From positions 1-64,000 of the forward strand of contig JAHBBC010000024.1 of the NCBI GenBank assembly GCA_019915015.1: 64,000 bases of DNA. Reading direction: 5' to 3'. Below, piece after piece: positions 31,427 through 42,622 of this stretch (its first letter is position 1; every line of letters starts with the position of its first letter). The notes under the pieces were generated by a model. It saw nothing but the letters and a program-made list of their open reading frames with translations, was not told where the DNA came from and ran no database searches. Source of the DNA: Auriscalpium vulgare (taxonomy: Eukaryota; Basidiomycota; Agaricomycetes; Russulales; Auriscalpiaceae). Position numbers and translations under genes: made by a program.

Positions 31427-33000
31427 ATGTACGCTCCTGGTGTCCCCGAAAACGTTGTGGTCTTGTGAGCATTCACAGCGTCTTCGTTGCAAGCGCTAAC
31501 GTCTCGGTTCTACGCTAGTACGGCCCCGCAGGTGCGCGCGACGTCCCTCATGTCAACTCCATGACGCTGAATGGCCTGTAGCTCTTCGGATTTCTCTTCA
31601 ACTGGGGTCTTTTCGGCGTACTCTCCGCCCAGACATGTGCGTAGCCTCGCCCTATTCCCTCATCGCACGCCACCTGATCGCTTTTCACCATAGACTACTA
31701 CAGCCTCCATTTCCCTGCCGACAAGCGGCCCATCAAATCCTTAGTATATGGTCTGTACATTCTGGAAACAGTGCAGACATGTATGATCACGCAGAGCGCA
31801 TTCGCGAAATTCGGCAAAGGATGGGGTGACCCGGCCGAGTTGCACGACCGGGGGACCATGTGGTTTAGTGTGCCGTTTACGAGTGGTTTGGGTACGTGCG
31901 TTCTTGCGCTCTGGCTACGACTTGATCAGCTAATGAGGACAACGATAGTCAGCGCTGTCGTGCAGTCTTTCTTCGCCTTTCGCATCTTCGTTTTGACCGG
32001 CTCAAGACTGCTGCACATTGGCATCACCTCCGTTCGTCCCGTCATCTGCCTCAACCTATTGTAGCTCATCTTCATGATGTTAGCTTGCTATAATATCGGG
32101 CGTCGCAGGAATCGTTGGCGCCCTCCTCTCGCACCTATTGGCCGCCACCGACAGTGAAATACAGACGAAGACATTTTCCGTTACGCTCGTACGTCTCAGT
32201 CTTTGCCTTGTGAATTTAATCAAACCAAGACATATAGATCTGGCTTGTTGGCAACTCCTTGTGCGACATCATCATTTGCACCTGCATGCTAACCTGGGTG
32301 CGTCCTATTCGTCCTGCGGGAAGCGTTTGCTAACGACTGCGATCAGTACCTCCAAGCTCGACGCCGGAGCATCCTCCGGGAGACGTCGGATCTCATATCC
32401 CAGATTCTACGCTTGAGCGTCGCGACAGGCCTGATCACTGGTGCGATCATCAAGTCAGTTCATCGTCGCATGGTTAAACTTACTCCCATTCGTTGACCAG
32501 CTGCCGTCGCTGCCGTCGATATGACGATGTTCCTGGTCTACAAGCACAACAACTTCCACATGTGTCCCGCCATCGTTCTCGGAAAATGTACGTTCAGTGC
32601 TATTCGGTCTCTACACGACACTTACAGTATACAGTATACTCGAATAGCCTTCTCGTCCTCCTCAACAATCGCTACCGGCTCACTGTCAACCTTCGGCAAA
32701 CGTACGTTTACGACGTTGAAGCGGACTTCCGACGTGAGAGCGGGAGCATCCGGTTCGCACACCGTGACGGCACCATCAGTATGCCCATCACCGGCCATTC
32801 AACGACGCTGGCAATTGCGCGCGACCCTCCAACCGACTCTATCAATATGGTCGCTCTTCCGGTGCGTCGGTTCTTCTCGGCGTGTGGATGAAGGGCTAAC
32901 GGCAGGGCAGACGAGGCCAGACCAGACAGACCCTGAAGGTTCCTCTGGAACAGGCGAGGGTCAACTGGAGTACAAGATGAAGTCGTACAACGGCTATTGA
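31427..33000 (+). CDS. DUF6534-family seven-helix membrane protein
   Basis: Member of the large Agaricomycete family of uncharacterised integral membrane proteins (PF20152/DUF6534). N-terminus assembled from exon 31427-31464 (MYAPGVPENVVV), a 13-base micro-exon 31519-31531, and exon 31582-31636 (LFGFLFNWGLFGVLSAQT). Then YYYSLHFPADKRPIKSLVYG, LETVQTCMITQSAF, MWFSVPFTSGL, SAVVQSFFAFRIFVL, GIVGALLSHLL, IWLVGNSLCDIIICTCMLTW, QARRRSILRETSDLI, AAVDMTMFLVYKHNNFH and the family hallmark VYSNSLLVLLNNR near 32635-32675; hydrophilic C-terminus ending KMKSYNGY at 33000. Hydrophobic segments fit about seven helices. Middle exon limits (31949-32150) are approximate. Function unknown in the family. Confidence 0.75.
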
Positions 33001-34003
33001 GGCTCTGCGAGCTTGTGGTATAAACGAGTGAAGTAGGGGTTTATTCCAGAGTCAGTCCTGTAGACGTGGAAACTTGCTGGGAGTGGGCCGACGCATAGCG
33101 CAGCAGTACGATTCCAGGTGCAATACGGGGTTCAATAATCTTCTCAAATTGGAAGAATATGTAACAGAGACTACTTTATTTGACATCTTTGCCCTGCGGT
33201 TTGAGCTCAAGAGCAATGACATCATTTCGGGTTTTAAATGCAATTTAATAGCCGGAATGACGTCATCATCTCTTGCTAGCAATCGTGCTGTTCTATACGC
33301 TCTGCTGTTCTATACGCTCAATCCTAGTAATATTACTGTGTGTGTGGAATGCTTTATAGGCAACAATATGTGTACAGTGAGTGTATCATCCCGAGTAGAC
33401 GTGAGGCTGGTGAGGGAGCTGAAAGCGCGAGTGGACAAAGCGTGGGAGTGAATTTCCAAAAAAGGCGACACAGACTGTCGTTGCATGGGTCGAAAAAAAG
33501 CTGGATGTAGATGACATAAGCAACGATTCATAGGAATCGTAAAACGATTCATAGGAATCGTAAATAAAAAGAGTCGCTCTTTCCATCGCTGCCCGAGGTT
33601 CGGCGCTTAGTTGCGGCACTCTGCCACGAGATTCTCTCGAACATCTGAAAGTAAGTCACCTTAAGTACGTAGAGAATATTCCTGAAGAGGGTCAACCGAA
33701 TGCAAGACATTCGATCGCGGCAGACGCAATAGCCGCGCCGCGCCGTACAAAATGTGTTCAATCTGACCGCCGGTAGCCACAGGCACAGCAGGCGTCCAGC
33801 AGAACGACTCTAGCGTGGCTAGAGCGCAAAGCTATGTTAAAGAACGGACATTAAGCCATGTTGATTTGCGCGAACAGAGTTTGAAAGAATTACAGCAGGA
33901 GTATATCAAAAAGTGTAAACGAACGTTTCGGACCTCGATACTAAGAGACGGTATGAACTATGTAAGTTGTAATTATGTCCAAGTGTAATGAGAGTAAGGC
34001 GAT
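33001..34003. other. Intergenic, with a small palindromic tandem repeat
   Basis: No gene recognised. Contains the repeat at 33523-33561. AT content is higher than in flanking coding sequence. Confidence 0.45.
33523..33561. repeat. Two tandem 18-base hairpin repeats
   Basis: ACGATTCATAGGAATCGT occurs exactly at 33523-33540 and 33544-33561, 21 bases apart. Each unit is itself a perfect palindrome with 7-base arms (ACGATTC/GAATCGT) around ATAG. Role unknown. Confidence 0.8.
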
Positions 34004-36279
34004 CTAGGAAAGAATTGCAGCTAGACGAATCAGAATAGCAGCACGCTCAGCAACGATGTAGGTTGGTGCTTGTGTGTGGGCGGCAGGGATGAAAGGCTAG
34101 ACGAGAAGTTAGATTAGCGCAGGTAGACAAAAACCCAAGCAGTACGACGTACGAAAACGCTCGCATCGACGACGCGCAACCCCTTCGTTCCTTTCACGGT
34201 GAGGTCGGGATTGACCACGCCGTGCGTCGAACCAAAAGGCGCCATGACCGCAGTGCCCACTGGATGGAAGACGGTGAGGGTGCTGTTTCGGATAACCGCC
34301 TCTATATCCGCATCCGTTTGCGCAGATTGGAACGGCCCATACTCGTTCACGATATAGCTCTTCCACGCCGGCGCCGCCGCGAACTGCCGCGCCGTCTTGA
34401 CCGCCTCGCGCATGATGCCGATATCCACACTGGAAGAAAAGAAATTCGGATCGACGACGGGGTCGGCGAAGGCGTCGGTGGAAGCGAGCGTGACCGATCC
34501 CCCTATGTCGGTGGATTTGAGCTCATCGAAACAATAGAAAAAACTGCAGGGTACTCACGCGATGAAGGACTAACGACGGCAGTGAGCAGGGAGAGGTAGC
34601 GCCCTGTAGCTGGAATTGCCTGCGGGGTCCCGCCAAAGCCATCCTGCACTCAGGCGGTCAACACGGTTCATTCCAAAGGAACGCCTCCGACGTACCGATA
34701 CGATTATCTCGACATGTGGCGACGAGGGGCCCGCGCTCGGGTCCCCAGCACCACTGAAGACAGGCGAGTTGTTAGGGAGGCGGAAATACCCGAACTGAGC
34801 CCCCGGGCTCAGACTGTACCAACCCTGGCCAGACGCTTGCCATTCGGCCATCTGCTCGGCCGCGAATGTGCTGTTGGTTCGGATGTCATCGGTCGTTGGG
34901 TCGGAGCTGTTGACATTGAAGACGTTGGCAACGGAGGGGTGGTCTTGAAGATGCTGGCCGACGTCGGGAAGGTTGACGAGGGGTTTGATTCCCATGGATT
35001 GGAGGTAGGACGAGTTGCCGATGCCGGAGAGCATGAGTAGCTGCGGGGTTCCGAGGGAGCCGGCGGACAAAATGACTTCGCGCGTCGCGTTGACGGTGAA
35101 AATGGGGCCTGAGAAAGCATCAGACAAAGCCGCCAGGAATGAAGGAAGGCCATACCATTCGCTGATGTCGCAAATTGCACTCCTCCGAAGATTGGTACGC
35201 CTTTCGAGGACCCAGTCTGCAATATCTTCACCACGTGCGAGTTGACCAAGACATCGAGAGTGCTGTGCGCAGCAAGCGCTGGTTGAATATAACCCGTCGC
35301 GGAGCTCACGCGCGACCCGTTCCTGATGGCGGCCTGAATGTAACCTGCCAAATGGTCAGATTATAAACTTAATAGCGACGACGGAAAATAACTCACTAAC
35401 GCCGAGCGGCTTCCCGTCATTGTAGTCCACTGTGTAAGGGAAGTTGCTCAGTTCTTGGCTCGTTTCGATGCTGTATTTGTCCACTGGGAGCGCCATATGC
35501 AAGCTAACGCTGATAGGACCATGTGTGCCGTGAATGGAGGGGTCAATCTCGCCTACGGTGTTACGTCCGTCCGGGGGAGGCGTCAAAGTCTCAATCTGTG
35601 TCGGGAAACATTCAGCCCGGAGCGTATGATTTCGACGCATGGAGAGACATACCGATTTCATTATGGGCACCAATGCATCCCAGGACCAACCGATATCACC
35701 CGTGACCTTTGCGATGCGATCGTAATCGTCGCGTGAGCCTCGAGTCCAAGCCATGTAATCTGAGGGATAGGTTAGATACCGGGAGCATAAGTCGGCGTAC
35801 GAACACTTACTGACTGACGAGGAGCCTCCGAGGAGACGTCCACGCGGGTATGCGAGGGCACGCCCGTCGAGCCCAGCTTGCGGCGTCGTGGTGAAGTTCC
35901 AAGTGTACGGCGTGTTCGGGCTCAGACGAGTACAAAGTAGAGGAATCTCGACCGGGAGTATGCCCTCGTTGCTATCAAAGGCATCAGAAGTCGCAAGGTC
36001 CGAAGGAAAGCCGCATATACGAACCTGGGTCCTGCTTCTATCAATAGGATCCGGTACCTTGGATCCTCAGACAGTCGCGCGGCCACCACACCGCCGCCGA
36101 CTCCACCTATAATCCAACGTAAAGTCAGACGGTAACGGATGCGAACATATAGTCGACGTACCTCCGACGACAACATAGTCGTACGTCGTCCGCGGAAGGC
36201 TGGCAGGGTCCGTGTACAGAGCGCCGTGCACTACACGGGGCCCTGCGATCGCGAGAGCAGAAAGAAGCGTCCACTTCAT
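34004..36279 (-). CDS. Secreted GMC oxidoreductase, aryl-alcohol-oxidase-like, copy 2
   Basis: ATG at 36279: signal peptide MKWTLLSALAIAGPRVVHG, then [19 protein letters not shown] and the next exon VGGGVVAARLSEDPRYRILLIEAGP (FAD-binding). Further exons carry the GMC signature [11 protein letters not shown], the lid region [58 protein letters not shown], the second signature [37 protein letters not shown], then VFHPVGTAVM with the first active-site His and VVDASVF, an intron, PFIPAAHTQAPTYIVAERAA with the second His; stop at 34004. Full length and same exon plan as copy 1 at 24872-27145; paralogs about 9 kb apart on the same strand. Expected extracellular alcohol oxidase producing H2O2. Confidence 0.85.
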
Positions 36280-37684
36280 CTTTGCGACCTGGATGGCTGT
36301 GACGGGAAGGGTGAGAGCAGGTCTCGACAGCACATAGCCCGTTTAATGGCATGCCCCGGGTCAACCGTACTGCCACCATGGCTCCATAGCGACAATAGAT
36401 CGGGAATAACGGCGTCGAAGAACTCCGGCATGTCGGCCGGAATGTCCCCCTGGCACGGAACGGGACTTGCCAGGGCTGATTTGTCGCAGAAGTTGGGTAG
36501 CCCAGGGCAGTGGCAGACGATAAAGCTCGAAAGGGCCAGCAGCATCGGGCGCCGATGAGACGTAACGAGACAATTTTACCGCTAGTGTTCGTGGCGCTGG
36601 CAGGAACAAAGCCGAGGCCATAGCAAGTAAAGTGTTCAGCGCCGGGTGTCATTGAGCGTCAAGCTTCAAGAGCCGCAATGTGTGAGAATGTGTGAGCACA
36701 TGGAAACGATTGCAGGCGAATGAATGCTCACCGGCCCATCGATTTCTGTTTGGAAAACTCACGGCATACGACTGGCATACGTCTCTCCTAGCGCCGTCGC
36801 GTACCTTTCGCTTGCTTAGTACTGAGACGAGATGCTGGATCTCGATACTCCCGGGCAGGCCCAGGACGCACCCCACGCGTCGATATCCTTGCGTACATGG
36901 TGCCCACCAGGGCCACCTCGATCAGCTTTATTAGAACATGTCACCGAAGCCGAGCCCGAACATACTTTTACTATGATTGCTGAGCCCGGGCACGCAGCTG
37001 TGCGGACGCTGATTATAATACGGTTCTCACAAAGAGACCGGTTTCTTGGGACAGTGTAACCTGGTACCTGCTCGGAAAGGATTGAGGTAAGTAAGGGTAA
37101 GTATTAGTCTTTGCTACCTACCTTGCGCGACGTAAGGAGCACTGGCGATCCTGGTAGCGGCAAGCCGCAAGAGGGTCTGGACTCGTGCTCTGGCAATGCC
37201 AGTGGCATGATTCTGGGCCCAGTGAGGCTGCGATAGAGTAGCAGCTGACAGTGACACCGGGGAGGAAACGACGTCTCCTGGAAGCAACTGAACGCGGCGC
37301 CCGATGTCACAGTTGATCGATCTCAGACCTGGGACGGTGGGCGGGTACATACCCGACGAGCTCCAGATTGTTCAGCGGCAGCGCAGCTTCAGCGAAAACT
37401 TCTTCGCGCGCTACTGCGGCTTGGCCTCGCGCGCGTGTTGACGTTGAATGGCGTACTGACGTGGCAGACTTTTATCGGCACCTCGGACATTTCTTACGCA
37501 GGACGCGGCGAAGTTTAAGCTGCTCAATTGCGTATTGAAGAGGAAAGAGTGCGAAGAAATACGGCGGTGGGGGCTTGTGGGGGCAGAGGCAAACCGTGAG
37601 GTCGGTCGACTCGACGGCCTCGCTGACTAACCCGCAACAATTCTGAGGTGGAGACTTGACCACAGCCTGTGGGCCATCACTGTA
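36280..37684. other. Intergenic, no gene recognised
   Basis: Upstream of GMC copy 2; frames of 60-175 codons lack family resemblance. The last part (about 37470-37684) probably holds the undetected first exon(s) of the small gene that follows: a CTGACTAAC branch-point-like motif lies at 37623-37631, before the acceptor CACTGTAG. Confidence 0.35.
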
Positions 37685-38066
37685 GTGAAGCGCCTCATGG
37701 CATTGGCAAGGCTCTCTGTCGCCGACATCCTTCACCGCGGGGTCGTCACCGGCCTCGTGGGCGTATGTGTCTGGGGCATCGGTATCGGCGTCATGGTGCA
37801 CCGCGACACCATGCGTAGGGGCCACGGTACGCACCTCATACCTATTCCCTATCCGCTGCACAAGCTCAATATGTGTGCGTTCTTGCAGAGGTATGTGCTC
37901 ATTGATATGTGAACGACGTGCTTCAAGTGCTGACCCAAGCGCGTAGATTCTAGCAGAGCGACAAGCCGCTGGCCTCCCGCTCGATGTCGTGCCCCAGAAG
38001 GTGCATTCTTCACCGTCCGCGTCAATCCTGAGCTCCATTTTCACGTTACATTCCTCTCCCCATTAG
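37685..38066 (+). CDS. COX14-like small mitochondrial inner-membrane protein, 5' end incomplete
   Basis: Exon 37685-37826 contains an ATG at 37697 and reads LSVADILHRGVV, a hydrophobic helix (VTGLVGVCVWGIGIGVMV), then HRDTMRRG. A 127-base intron (GTACGC at 37827 to TTCTAG at 37953) leads to AERQAAGLPLDVVPQKV and a stop at 38066. A single helix preceded by D-x-x-H-R and followed by a basic run is the layout of COX14-type cytochrome-oxidase assembly factors; basidiomycete versions are short like this. The assignment is an inference from layout. The acceptor CACTGTAG at 37684 suggests an upstream exon with the true start. The opposite strand also has a long frame (37472-38044), which I regard as a shadow. 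Confidence 0.5.
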
Positions 38067-38391
38067 GAGGTGCAAGAAAGAAATGAGCAGATCTGGGCTG
38101 GGCAGGCGCTGCGATCGGTGTTCAGGACGAGTGGGTCTGGATAGACATGGGAGAATTTGTTTCGAGGTGCGCAGGACCTTTTCCCCCAATGCGACGAGAC
38201 CTGATGCGACCAACACGGTTCACATAGGATACTATTGATTCCGCGCATATTCTCATTTTGTATCTCACCAATCACCGACACCGTTCTCGCGCTTCACAAC
38301 ACATGGCGACCCATATATCTCAAACGCTAATGCAATGTATCTCACAAACTTCAACGCATGAATATATCATACTTTGCTCCACCCTACCCCT

Positions 38392-39330
38392 CACAACTTG
38401 CTCTTCTCCGCCTTTACCACCCACGCCGACCCTCTAAAGACTGTATTCCCTTCGTCTCAACACACCACCTCCGTTCCGCCGCCTGGCGCAGCGCCGACCT
38501 CACACGCACGCTGCGATCTTGAGCGCTTCGCCCGGTGTCACCGGTGCAGCGCACCGAAAAAGCGCAGCGCAGTGGGCTCGTTCCCACTGAATCACGCTCA
38601 GAAGCACCCGCGCCAGAGAAGCCATACGTGGAGCGCCCGTGCAGGATCACGCCGCCGAAGCTGCTGCCCGGCCGATGTGTGGGTCTAAGAGGCGTGAGGA
38701 AGGGTCAGTAGTAGCTGTGGAAGAAGGGCAAGGGACCGCTGCAATGTGAGTAGTTACCGTACAGGCGGTTTAGCACCGCCTGCTCGGACGCTGTCTGACA
38801 ACCAGTCCTGCTTCCTGTCCTTCGCTTATCGCCTTCGCCCTCGGGAGCCCTGCGACTGCCTCCGCGAAACCCGGGCCCGTGATCGTCGCGCGCTCATTGA
38901 ACGCCGACGACTCGCATCAGCACCGGCGTGTAATAACGTATACATCTCTTGCGCGTACGGCGTCCGATGCACATGACGAGCGTGCTTCTGCCCTGAACGT
39001 TTCCTCGGACTCGATCTCCTGGACGCCTGACATGCACTTCTTGAGCTGCCAGTTGGCCCGCTGACGGTCGGGATCTGCTTCAGGAATTCGACGGTCTATG
39101 GACCATCATGACCTGGAAGACGAGCATGGCTGGACATGTGCGCGCGTGCTGTCTCGGAGAATATACGCACGGTGCCGTTCGGATCGAAGACGGGAATCCT
39201 GTGGGTTCTACGCGGTCTTAGAAGCAGTCGGAGAAGGTGTCGACATCAGTGCTCGCCTGGGTTGGCCGGTGAGCGAGGTCCCTTGACCCATGTGCACACC
39301 TTTCACTAGCAGAGGTGAGGTAATTTGGCA
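38392..39330 (-). pseudogene. Peroxisomal MaoC-type dehydratase pseudogene
   Basis: Degraded copy of the gene at 62291-63631. The last exon begins ILHGRSTYGFS as in the parent (ILHGLSTYGFS) but an added base (CTCTGGCGCGGG against CTCTGCGCGGG near 38605) breaks the frame; further indels follow, yet the extreme C-terminus VVKAEKSKL and stop at 38392 survive in another frame, so the peroxisomal signal SKL is still readable. Upstream, positions 39040-39280 match the parent's FSDRV, FDPNR and KQIPTVSGP exons including the intron between them. Introns are retained, so this arose by DNA duplication, not retroposition. Confidence 0.75.
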
Positions 39331-40043
39331 CGTCCCTAACGGGGCGTCAGACGCACAACGTATATGGTCCCGAGGATTCGAGCTCATCACAGAGGTCAAA
39401 TGTGTTTCAGAACTCAAACGGAATTGTAGTTCGTTTGCTTTTGTGCTAATGCAAACGCTACAGCCTTGGAAATGATTAGGTTCTGCCCTCGCTGCACACC
39501 GACTTGAAATACTAGTACTGGCCGCGCTGCATGAGTATAATGATAAAGCCTTCTCGAGTGCAATTGAGGCGATAGGTCGAGGGTAGTAGGGGGGGACCGG
39601 GGACCGGGGACCGGCAGTGCCGGCCGATCGGCCGAAGTTTCTGAATTTAGTGCGTGGGAATCGGGGTGCTCGTCCATCTCAATATCGATATCTAATCTAC
39701 ATCGGCAAAAGTGAGAAAAAATTATAGCGATTATAAGCGATTATGATGCTTCTCTCCCCGTCATAATTATGGGGCATTTCGCAATCTACGTAGGTGATAT
39801 GTCCTGAAAGTTATCACGAACATGCGGGAGGTCCAGCTTAGTAGATTAGTGAGGATATCCTGTCGTATAACCTAAATAAGGCAGCTACAGGCTGGATATC
39901 ATGCCTGGGAGAGCTTTGTGATAACCGGTTATAATGATCATAATTATTCTCCGATTTTGCTGATGTACGCATTGGTTGACCACGAAACCTCGCGACCTCG
40001 CACGTACCGTGCACGTGTCTCGCAGCTCTGAGTCGACGAGGGG
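39331..40043. other. AT-rich intergenic stretch, no gene
   Basis: Includes a short tandem GGGGACC run (about 39592-39612) and an AT-rich stretch with repeated GCGATTAT motifs near 39725-39745. Nothing coding recognised. Confidence 0.4.
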
Positions 40044-42622
40044 TCATGTAGTAGCGGCCTTGATGATATCGGCAGCCTATGATTACAGTCAGCTGTGATT
40101 CAGGGTACCACATGACCTCCGAACACACCTTCTCTCCAATTGCATACGCAACCGATTGAAGATGCGCAGATATTTCCTGAACCCGGACGAGTGAGTGGAA
40201 ATTCTGTAGGACAAACACTCAAAGACTGACAAGAGGTAAAATAGAGCAGTCGACCTGCCAACAGGCTCTGTCAGCTCACTGTCCGAGATCCAGTCGTTAC
40301 TGGTCCACTAACCACCCTGATATTTGCTGTTCCATACACCTTCAGCTCCGTATCCACGACACCGCCGTCGCTGCGTGGCAGCATCGCCGCCGTCCCAAGC
40401 GGATGGAACTCGGGCCCCACCGTATCTTTAACGTACTCCCTCAACGCCTGGTCTCCTTGCTCGATGATATCCCGGCTCGGCATCACCGGCGCGATCGTCG
40501 CGCTCTTCACCGGCTCGGTGTCGAATAGTTGCAAGCTAAATTTCAGGCCGTCTGTGAGCATTTCGAGGTCGACATGGTGCGCGAAGTAGTTCGGGTCGAT
40601 AGCTGGGGGCTTCTCTGGGTCCGGCGACGTGATGTGCACGGAGCCGCGCGAGAGCGGGTGCATGAGGGTGATGCCGAAGGTGTAGTAGCGCTTGCCTGGC
40701 TTTGCGGTGCTCAAGGGCGTGAACATATGCCCTGGCAGTCCGAGGAGCCTAGGAGCGTCGTCATGAGCGGCGTGGTCGATTGCGAGGAGCATTGGTAACA
40801 AATCTTACTCTACTTGAGCCTGCTGACCATCCGAAATCCACGGGCGCATGATGTCGTACTGCTTCTGCAGCGATGGGATTGACACACTTTCCGCGGTCGT
40901 GGTGTCCTCTTGCCATCGCTTGATAGTCTCTGGGCCAGCAAATGTCGACGCCGGCACGTAGGAAAATGTCTGGCAAACCACCGAAGAAAGCATTCCCTTC
41001 TGCTCCTGGCTACATGCGCATTACTCAGCACTTGGTCGAAGAACGACGATGTGGCTCAAGCTTACTATTTCTCCATTTGATCCGCCAAGAATTCAGGCTC
41101 ATACAAAGCGTCCAGGCTGTCTAGAGTCGAATCGACCTCCATGACGCTGAAAGTGAGTGTATGGTCCTCTGTATCACTGGTCAGACTGATATGCAAGAGG
41201 AAGCTAGGCGGAGCTCACGAAGATTCTCGCCGACGCCGGGAAGGTCCACCACGACGGGAATGCCATGTTTCTTCAGCAACTTTGCGTTCCCGATACCGGA
41301 CAACTCAAGTAATGCTGGTGTTTGGAAGGAACCTGTGATAGCGCGGCAGTCAAGACCGGCGATTGACTATAATGAGATACGTACCAGCAGACAGAATTAC
41401 TTCCTTTCTGACCCCGCGCAGCTCGAATACCTTTCCATCCACGATGAAGTCTGCGCCGATCGCGCGCGGCAGTCGACCTAAATCATCGTTCTCGAAGACC
41501 AGCTGCTCGACACTAATAAGCAATGTTTCGAACGAAGAGCAGGGGCACGGTGGCACGCACTTTTGACACAAAGGCATTTGTGAGGATGAGAAGATTCTTG
41601 CGTGTGGAGTTCGGCTCGTAGTAGCCTGACGCGGCGTACGAACGCGTGGCGGTAGACGGATCGACGGTCCCGAGACCAGTGCTGGTGCCGACGTTGATTC
41701 CGCTGGCCTTGCAGAAGGTTACTACAGGGCATACATGTGGAAAGAAGAGATTTACGGGGTCAGGGTTTATAGGGACGTCTAGTTCCGCTAGGGCCTCGAA
41801 GACGGGAGTCTGCAGCGGGCTGTACCAGGGCGAAAATGACTTGAGAATCGGGCCTTACACAATGTAAGTCTAGGGCAGAAATGGTTGTGCACGGTACTAA
41901 CCATCGGTGCCGTGGTACCGCTCATTCAGTGAGGCTCTGTATACGCTGGCCAGCGCCGGGTCCGTCAGTGGGACCAGCGTCTCGCTCTGTTTTGGGAGAT
42001 TAGCAACAGCTGTAATCGCCCACAGCAAGACACATACCCGTTTCGTGTACCGGAGTACCTCTTCCCAGTTCCAACCCGGATTCCCTAGTGCCTCAAGGGC
42101 GTCGAAGTCGGCCTTCGAACCCTGTGACATGACCATGAGGTGCAGCTGCAACCAACAACCGTCATAAATTCGCTGGCGAGACGAGCTTGAGCGCGCGCAC
42201 CTACCATCGACGATCCTCCGAGGCCCTTTCCACGCGGCTGGAAGACCTCCCTGTTGTTTGCGTGCACTTGCGGGGTGCTGCAAAATGCCCAGTCAAACTT
42301 GGGGTTGCCAAAGGCGCGTGTCGCAAGGCCTGCAAGCCCAACCCCGATGTCAGCTGGCGCGAATTCGCGGTATTGGAAGATCTTATACTACCTGGGAGAT
42401 CGACCTCCGGTACGCCTTTGTGATAATCTCCGGCCTCGATGACGGCGACGATAACTTTGGGATCTTCGCTGAGCCTGACCTGTTGTCAGTAATTTATCGG
42501 CAGCCATAGACAGCCAGCGTATCCTCGTACCGTGCAGCGACGGCCAGACCGGAGGTACCACCACCAACGATGAGGTAGTCTATGGAAGTTTCGAACAGCT
42601 GGCCAGCGTCTATTATCGGCAT
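40044..42622 (-). CDS. Cytosolic GMC oxidoreductase (choline-dehydrogenase/alcohol-oxidase type)
   Basis: ATG at 42622, no signal peptide: IDYLIVGGGTSGLAVAAR (GxGxxG), LSEDPKVIVAVIEAGDYH, CSTPQVHANNREVF, GMC signature QPRGKGLGGSSM, GWNWEEVLRYTKR, NVGTSTGLGTVDP, TRSYAASGYYEPN, second signature VRKEVILSAG plus SFQTPALLELSGIG, DLPGVGENLQDHTLTFSVMEVD, QMEKYQEQKGMLSS, GHMFTPLSTAKPGKRYY, then EFHPLGTAAMLPRSDGGVVD with the first His, and, through short exons, VDCSILPLEISAHLQSVAYAIGEK with the second His; stop at 40044. All joins I tried are GT-AG and in phase, so the gene looks functional. The H-L-P-G variant and absence of secretion signal separate it from the two aryl-alcohol-oxidase-like copies. 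Substrate: an intracellular alcohol, not further definable. Confidence 0.82.

Noticed and set aside
31561..31581. Premature stop making the DUF6534 gene a pseudogene
   Set aside because: The TAG is the acceptor of a short intron; a phase-consistent splice gives the family N-terminus.
37472..38044. 190-codon minus-strand frame
   Set aside because: It is antisense to the spliced COX14-like gene, has no domain, and its cysteine- and histidine-rich composition is that of a shadow frame.
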